A stretch of DNA of 64,000 nt. Source: Verrucomicrobiaceae bacterium (GTDB lineage Bacteria; Verrucomicrobiota; Verrucomicrobiia; Verrucomicrobiales; Verrucomicrobiaceae). The translations under genes and the position numbers were made by a program. Positions 59,202 to 64,000 of this stretch are shown piece by piece. The stretch covers positions 138,342 to 202,341 of the forward strand of contig JACKQF010000009.1 of the NCBI GenBank assembly GCA_024232965.1. Reading direction: 5' to 3'. A model generated the notes under the pieces. That model did not search any database. It saw nothing but the letters and a program-made list of their open reading frames with translations, and was not told the DNA's origin. How positions within the stretch are numbered: the first letter of the stretch is position 1; each line of letters begins with the position of its first letter.

Positions 59202-61604
59202 ATGACGATTCGCCATTCGGAAGCCGTTTTGATTGCTTGGCGATTGGCCGAGTTGGAGTCGGCACACCAAGGAAAAGCGGAGCTGGAGGTGGTTCACTTC
59301 TTCCTTGGATTGCTCAAACTCGCGGAATTGGATGTCGAGTCGATCCTTGAGGATAACACCAACCTTTCTCCCAACCAGGTTCAGAACGAGCTTCGTGGAG
59401 TTCAGGATCTGCAAGCCTGTCTGAAACGGGCCGGCTTAAAAACGACGTCGGTGCGCAGGAAGCTGAGGCACAGCTTACCCAAGGAATCGTCCGACATTAA
59501 GATTGGTCAGCACCTGAGGCGGAGCGCTTCGGCAAGGGCCCTCTTTGCGGTGGCTGAAGGCCAGCTCAATAATGGCCCAAACGGGGTCCTCCAGCCTCTC
59601 CACCTTTTGGATGCTGTCGTGGCATCCGATTGCCCCTTTGTAAATCAGGCGCTGGAACGTGGTTGTGTTTCAAAAGGCGACCTTGCCAAATTCATTGCAG
59701 AAGAGACTGGAGAAGGTTTGCCAGTCCCGCGGAACGGAGGCTCATCCCGCGGGGAACCAGCCACAAAGAACATCTTCACGCCAAGACGAGAGGCAACGAA
59801 GGGTCTTGCAGAGAGGCTGGGGCGTGATCTCACTGAACTAGCAGAGGCGGGTGCCCTAGCCCCTGTGATCGGGCGCAAGAATGAAATGCGGTCTCTGGTG
59901 CAGACGATGATGCGCAGTCGAAAAAACAACGCCATTTTGATTGGGGAGGCGGGCGTCGGCAAGACTGGGGTTGTGGAGGGACTGGCACAAAGGATCGCCG
60001 ATGGGACTTGTCCGCATGAATTTGAAGGCAAACGAATTGTCGAAATCTCCATGGGCAGCTTGGTCGCCGGCACCAATTTGAGAGGCGACATGGAGGAACG
60101 GCTACAAGGGTTGATCAATCAGGCAAAGGACAACGCAAATTTGATTCTGTTCATCGATGAGATTCACCTCCTGGTAGGTGCAGGCCAGGGGTCAGGATCT
60201 GCCATGGATGCGGCCAACCTACTCAAACCGGCACTGTCGCGCGGAGAGGTTCGAGTCATCGGCGCTACCACCACCCAAGAGTATCGGAAGTTCATTGAGA
60301 GTGATCCTGCTTTGGCCCGCAGGTTTGAGGTCATTGAGGTGTTGGAGCCCAACCGGACCGATACGTTGGCCATCCTCGAGGGTTTAAAGCCCAGCATTGA
60401 GGCTCATCATGGAGTCCAAATTTTGCCGTCTGCCCTGGATGCGGCAGTTGATCTGACTGTCCGCTACCTTCCCGCCAGCCGATTGCCGGACAAAGCCATC
60501 GACGTGCTGGATCAGGCCTGTTCTCAGGCAAGGATGAAGTCCCTGTCAGGGGATCTCAGAGCTCAATTCAACGAGGGCATCAAGATCGAAGCGCGGGACG
60601 TGGCGGCGGCTGTCGCACATCGTTGCAAAGTCCCGGTGGGGGATCTCGAGTTGGGTGAATCAGACCGCCTGTTGCGTCTGGAAAGTGAACTGAGCGAGCG
60701 TGTCAAAGGGCAGCCTGACGCAATCCATGCGGTAAGTCAGGCTGTGCGACTGGCTCGCTCAGGACTGCAAAATCCGGACCGGCCGATTGGCGTTTTCCTC
60801 TTTTGCGGACCAAGCGGCACAGGTAAGACTGAATTGGCGAAGGCTCTCGCGGTCGTGCTGACTGGAAACGAAGCCAACTTAGTGCGGATCGACATGTCAG
60901 AAATGATGGAAGCCCACAGCGTCTCCAAGCTCATCGGAGCGCCACCAGGGTTCATTGGTCATGATCAGGGAGGGCAGCTTACTGAACGCATTCGCACCCA
61001 GCCTCACAGCGTTGTGCTGCTCGATGAAGTGGAGAAAGCTCATCCGAAGGTGCTCGACATCTTTCTACAGGTCTTCGACAACGGCTTTCTGACTGATTCT
61101 CACGGGGTGCGCTGTGATTTCCGAAATTCGATCATCATCATGACCTCAAACCTGGGGGCGCGCAAACCCAACGGCACTCTTGGGTTTGGAAGCGACGGGG
61201 AAAGCAACTCGGACAACAGTTCCTTGGAAAAGGACGTTGGAGAGGCTGTTGCCAAAGCGTTCCGCTCGGAGTTCATCAATCGCATTACAGAAATCGTAAT
61301 GTTTCACTCGTTATCCACAGAGGCTGTGAGGAAAATTCTCGATTTGATCGTGGAACGAATGAACGGGCGTCTACGTACAAAAGGGCTGCGATTGTTGCTG
61401 AGCGAAGATGCGGCTGAGTGGCTTATAAAAAAGGGATTCAATGAAGAATTTGGAGCTCGTCATATGGAAAGGACCGTTGAGCAGAGCATCGCCAAGCCTT
61501 TGTCGAACTTGATCCTCTCCGGCAAGGTGTACCCGGGCAGTATGATTCGGGTGGAAGTCCGAAATCAGACTGTTGAATTGGATGTATCGAAGTTTGAGAT
61601 ATAA
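59202..61604 (+). CDS. ClpC/ClpA-like double AAA+ unfoldase (chaperone cluster gene 8)
   Basis: 800 residues. A degenerate Clp_N region (1-165) precedes AAA+ domain 1 with Walker A GEAGVGKT (near 247-254) and Walker B LILFIDEIHLL, and domain 2 with Walker A GPSGTGKT (near 535-542), Walker B VVLLDEVEKAHPKV and sensor TSNLGA. Between the domains only about 20 residues replace the long ClpB M-domain, so it cannot bind DnaK in the ClpB manner. In domain 2, TLGFG (near 659) falls where ClpC has its VGF ClpP-binding loop, and AFRSEFINRITEIVMFHSL follows as in ClpC. It may thread clients into ClpP or act alone as a disaggregase. Confidence 0.88.
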   Translation: MTIRHSEAVLIAWRLAELESAHQGKAELEVVHFFLGLLKLAELDVESILEDNTNLSPNQVQNELRGVQDLQACLKRAGLKTTSVRRKLRHSLPKESSDIKIGQHLRRSASARALFAVAEGQLNNGPNGVLQPLHLLDAVVASDCPFVNQALERGCVSKGDLAKFIAEETGEGLPVPRNGGSSRGEPATKNIFTPRREATKGLAERLGRDLTELAEAGALAPVIGRKNEMRSLVQTMMRSRKNNAILIGEAGVGKTGVVEGLAQRIADGTCPHEFEGKRIVEISMGSLVAGTNLRGDMEERLQGLINQAKDNANLILFIDEIHLLVGAGQGSGSAMDAANLLKPALSRGEVRVIGATTTQEYRKFIESDPALARRFEVIEVLEPNRTDTLAILEGLKPSIEAHHGVQILPSALDAAVDLTVRYLPASRLPDKAIDVLDQACSQARMKSLSGDLRAQFNEGIKIEARDVAAAVAHRCKVPVGDLELGESDRLLRLESELSERVKGQPDAIHAVSQAVRLARSGLQNPDRPIGVFLFCGPSGTGKTELAKALAVVLTGNEANLVRIDMSEMMEAHSVSKLIGAPPGFIGHDQGGQLTERIRTQPHSVVLLDEVEKAHPKVLDIFLQVFDNGFLTDSHGVRCDFRNSIIIMTSNLGARKPNGTLGFGSDGESNSDNSSLEKDVGEAVAKAFRSEFINRITEIVMFHSLSTEAVRKILDLIVERMNGRLRTKGLRLLLSEDAAEWLIKKGFNEEFGARHMERTVEQSIAKPLSNLILSGKVYPGSMIRVEVRNQTVELDVSKFEI

Positions 61605-61610
61605 TGGACC

Positions 61611-62564
61611 ATGGCCGATCAACAACGTAAAATTGTTCTGCCCGACGCTCCGCCTGCAGGAAGTGCGCGGCGCTCGCAGAGCGCTCCCCCGGCGTTAGAA
61701 TCACAGGTGCCGCCAACTTCTCCAGCAGCGGGAGGGGCACGTGACTCCTTGGTCAGTGAATCCAAGGGTGAAAAGATGAAGAGGGGCGGGACCCGCCAGA
61801 GAACAGCCGAATCTCATCCTGTCCCAACGCCGGGCGTCGCAGTCAAGCCGGGGCTTCCGAAGGCAGCCAATGAAGAAGCCGGAGTGCAATCACCCGCTGC
61901 GGGAGTAGTAACTGTTTTCATTTTCATTGTAGTTGGGGGATTACTTGCGTGGGCTTTTGTGGTCGATACGTCTCCGAAGAATGACGCCAGTGCTGGTCCC
62001 AAAGGGACTTCTGTCGAGGCACGACGGGGTGCTGAGCCCATAGCGCCCGAATTTCCTAACCGAACTGACGGAGACGGCAATAGGGTCGCAGTCGGGCAAC
62101 CCCCGACGATGTCCAGCGCGGGCGGATCTGGCGGCAACGAACAATTTTCCTCACGTTTTGGGGCCATTCAAGAACCCGCCAAAACGGCGATAGCGCCTAA
62201 AGCTGCCACTGCAGTGACTCCCACTGTGCAACCGGACCCTCAACCTCCGGTGAGGCGTTCAAAGCCGCCTCCTTCCCTGTCTGACGAAAGCAGCCATGCG
62301 CCCCCAAGCGCACCGTCACGAACAGAAACCATCTCCTTTGTGGCTACCGTAAGGGTAACGAGTGTGCGGCGTAATGATACGCTTTCTCTCCGCAGTGGTC
62401 CAAGTGCGAAATCGCGGAAGTTGGCCGATATTCCCTTCGACGCCAAAGGCATCAAGCTCATTAGCACGAGCTTTGAACAAACCGGCAGTGACCTCTGGTA
62501 TCCCGTCGTTTGGAATGGAATTCAAGGCTGGGCGAACGGTTGTTATTTAGATTATGAAGAATAG
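61611..62564 (+). CDS. Bacterial SH3-domain membrane protein (chaperone cluster gene 9)
   Basis: 317 residues. The N-terminus (1-95) is Pro/Ser/Ala-rich and basic, then one membrane helix (about 98-122, VVTVFIFIVVGGLLAWAFVV). A low-complexity Pro/Ala/Ser spacer leads to a C-terminal bacterial SH3 domain (about 242-317: RNDTLSLRSGPSAKSRKLADIP, DLWYPVVWNGIQGWANGCYL). Bacterial SH3 domains often bind peptidoglycan or Pro-rich peptides. It starts 6 bases after the Clp-like gene and closes the operon. It may anchor the machine to the envelope (inference). Confidence 0.75.
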   Translation: MADQQRKIVLPDAPPAGSARRSQSAPPALESQVPPTSPAAGGARDSLVSESKGEKMKRGGTRQRTAESHPVPTPGVAVKPGLPKAANEEAGVQSPAAGVVTVFIFIVVGGLLAWAFVVDTSPKNDASAGPKGTSVEARRGAEPIAPEFPNRTDGDGNRVAVGQPPTMSSAGGSGGNEQFSSRFGAIQEPAKTAIAPKAATAVTPTVQPDPQPPVRRSKPPPSLSDESSHAPPSAPSRTETISFVATVRVTSVRRNDTLSLRSGPSAKSRKLADIPFDAKGIKLISTSFEQTGSDLWYPVVWNGIQGWANGCYLDYEE

Positions 62565-63056
62565 ATGCCAACGTGGAGTCAGAGTTAGCTGAATAGTTGT
62601 CAGAATAAAGCATGGCTTGCGCCGCCAGGGAACGGTTGGCCTCCGTTGGTGAGCAGGCTGCCTGAGCTGCCGAAGTGGGTCAATGAAGCCTCGCATAGAT
62701 CGCAGATCGCGCAGGTATTCGCGGATGGCATGAATGGCCATGCTGCCTAAAGGGATTGGAGACTCTTTTTGTCGCCCGAATCCTTCTTTTGCGTTCTTTG
62801 TGATCCTTTGCGGCCAAATCCGGATTGGTTTTTTGGGGCGGGGCCCTGGATGCTGAAAGCCCAAGGCCAGTGACAGGCAGGGATGCCTATTCTCCGGTCG
62901 GCGGCGGACCGGGGAAACTTCGTTGATTAGGCGGCGGCTGCGGGCGCTGCCTTCAGTTCGGCCCTGGTGCCCCATAGGGCGGTGAGGAGCTGAGTGCACC
63001 ACATTGCTGGCAGATCAGACTTATTGTCTTCATGCTGGAGAGAAGAGTGCTGAGAT
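62565..63056. other. Non-coding repeat-like stretch
   Basis: No gene is supported. The middle (about 62690-62830) carries phrases such as TTTGCGTTCTTTGTGATCC and GATCGCAGATCGCGC that resemble the low-complexity intergenic repeats common in Verrucomicrobia and other environmental bacteria. An inverted repeat CCGGTC...GACCGG lies near 62897-62915. The apparent reverse frame over it is repetitive and unlike real protein. Confidence 0.45.
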
Positions 63057-63131
63057 TGGAGGCGAGGGCGGGAATCGAACCCGCGCATACCGGTTTTGCA
63101 AACCAGTGCATTACCACTTTGCTACCTCGCC
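63057..63131 (-). tRNA. tRNA-Cys (anticodon GCA), CCA encoded
   Basis: Read on the minus strand: acceptor GGCGAGG (63131-63125) pairs with CCTCGCC (63067-63061). The D arm, a 7-base anticodon loop TTGCAAA within CTGGT/ACCGG giving anticodon GCA, and a T arm GCGGG-TTCGATT-CCCGC are all present. The discriminator base is T, the expected U73 for tRNA-Cys, and CCA is encoded (63059-63057). The gene lies 0.5 kb from the chaperone cluster. Confidence 0.95.
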
Positions 63132-63319
63132 ATGAGGAATTGAAGGCCGTTAATCTAGGCCGGGACGGCAAGGTGTCAACTTGTGCTTGGAACTTGTTTC
63201 AGGTTTGGGCGCAAACGGGAGGGACAAACCACGGAGTGCACCGAATACGCGGAAAACTTGAAAGAATCGGTCTGGGCGACGGCGGGAGATCGCTCTGGTC
63301 CTGGCCCATGGATTCATCG

Positions 63320-64000
63320 TCAGCGCGGCTTGATGTTGCGCTGGCGGTCGGTGTAGAAGGCCATCAGCATGCTCTGGCTGTCGCCTCCCGTGACGGTGAA
63401 GGGCACGAGGGGGATCGGCACTTTGTAAGGGAAGTCGGGCCACGGGAGGAATTCGCGGTCGAAGCCCAGCATGGGGCCGCGGAAGACGAGGTCTGGCCAT
63501 TCGGCGTAGGGACCTTCGAAGATTTGGCCGAGGTAGTCCGGCACCATGGCGGAGATGGGGGTGATGAGGAATCCGGCGATGGGGTGACCGCTGTCGGCGG
63601 CCTGCTTGCGCATGGCATCGAAGTCTGACCGTTGCGCAGGGATCCAGATGGACGGCACATCGGCATACCATGCGGAAAACCAGGGGGCGTCTGCGGCGAT
63701 GACTTCGGTTTCATCCAAAATCAGGGGGAGCACGGCCAATCGCTCCGGGAGGTAAGGTGGCCAATTGGCGAGTTGATTGCGCATGGCGAGGCCTGCCTTG
63801 AGGGCGGTGGGCATGCGTGCGATCAGCGGGAGGGAGGTGAGGAGGATGGCGATAACAGCGTAGCCGGATTGATTCCAAAACGCTCCGAACAGGGGATTGA
63901 ATCGAGCCCAAGCGGTGGCCAGCATGGCGATGCCGAAGGCGGTGAGCATGGGGGTGAGGATGACGAGGAGGTTGTGTTCATCCACGAAGTCTTCCCGAAC
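63320..64000 (-). CDS. C-terminal part of a polytopic membrane protein (possible glycosyltransferase), partial
   Basis: The reading frame is open to the window edge, so the 5' end is missing. At least 225 residues are visible. The N-terminal part has two membrane segments (NLLVILTPMLTAFGIAMLA and GYAVIAILLTSLPLIARM). The remaining 150 residues are a soluble domain (DAPWFSAWYADVPSIWIPAQRSDFDAMRKQAAD; YLGQIFEGPYAEWPDL) that resembles the periplasmic tail of PMT-type glycosyltransferases, in which WYADRPSIWLP-like phrases occur. The family call is tentative. Confidence 0.7.
   Translation of the reverse strand, partial: VREDFVDEHNLLVILTPMLTAFGIAMLATAWARFNPLFGAFWNQSGYAVIAILLTSLPLIARMPTALKAGLAMRNQLANWPPYLPERLAVLPLILDETEVIAADAPWFSAWYADVPSIWIPAQRSDFDAMRKQAADSGHPIAGFLITPISAMVPDYLGQIFEGPYAEWPDLVFRGPMLGFDREFLPWPDFPYKVPIPLVPFTVTGGDSQSMLMAFYTDRQRNIKPR

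Noticed and set aside
63057..63131. tRNA-Cys as the attachment site of an integrated island carrying the chaperone cluster
   Set aside because: No integrase gene and no second copy of the tRNA 3' end on the far side of the cluster were found.

Overview
The window looks like a chromosomal segment of a moderately GC-rich bacterium of the Planctomycetes-Verrucomicrobia group, most likely a verrucomicrobial relative. I infer this from the secreted PSCyt1/DUF1549/DUF1553/DUF1501 protein sets (7790-12907 and 17180-25172), which are typical of that group, together with otherwise ordinary housekeeping genes and mostly weak Shine-Dalgarno sequences. No taxonomic search was possible.

Layout. 1-4739: the end of a sensor kinase, a REC-histidine kinase and an NtrC-type sigma-54 activator overlap as one operon. 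They are followed by paired palindromes, a near-consensus sigma-54 promoter and a yqjDEK-like envelope/stress operon. 4794-7527: a small tyrosine phosphatase, an L,D-transpeptidase and a DUF1015 protein. 7790-25172: two sets of secreted PSCyt proteins, one as a 1705-residue fusion and one as a split four-gene operon, flanking mutS and gpmI. 25298-47976: a largely housekeeping stretch with an OmpA-like protein, ftsH, a class V aminotransferase, a pabA/trpG-type amidotransferase, a TPR-AAA+ ATPase, a PL14-like lyase, carA, ndh, dnaG-rpoD, an ABC exporter, a DEAD-box helicase and ptsI. 47973-51100: a P-loop ATPase with a repeat-flanked promoter, an ArsR-methyltransferase regulator and the divergent metK.

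The most unusual region is 51585-62564, nine tightly packed + strand genes between the metK terminator and a tRNA-Cys gene. They encode a GYF-domain membrane protein, a Ser/Thr kinase, a tail-anchored J-like protein without HPD, a GrpE-like protein, a small orphan, an enlarged Hsp70-like protein, a TPR membrane protein, a ClpC-like double AAA+ ATPase and a bacterial SH3 membrane protein. Together these resemble a complete alternative Hsp70/Clp chaperone machine with a kinase input and four membrane-anchored adaptors. I do not recognise it as a described system.

The last part holds a repeat-like non-coding stretch, tRNA-Cys and the 3' end of a membrane protein that runs off the window. No CRISPR array, transposase, integrase or rRNA gene was seen.
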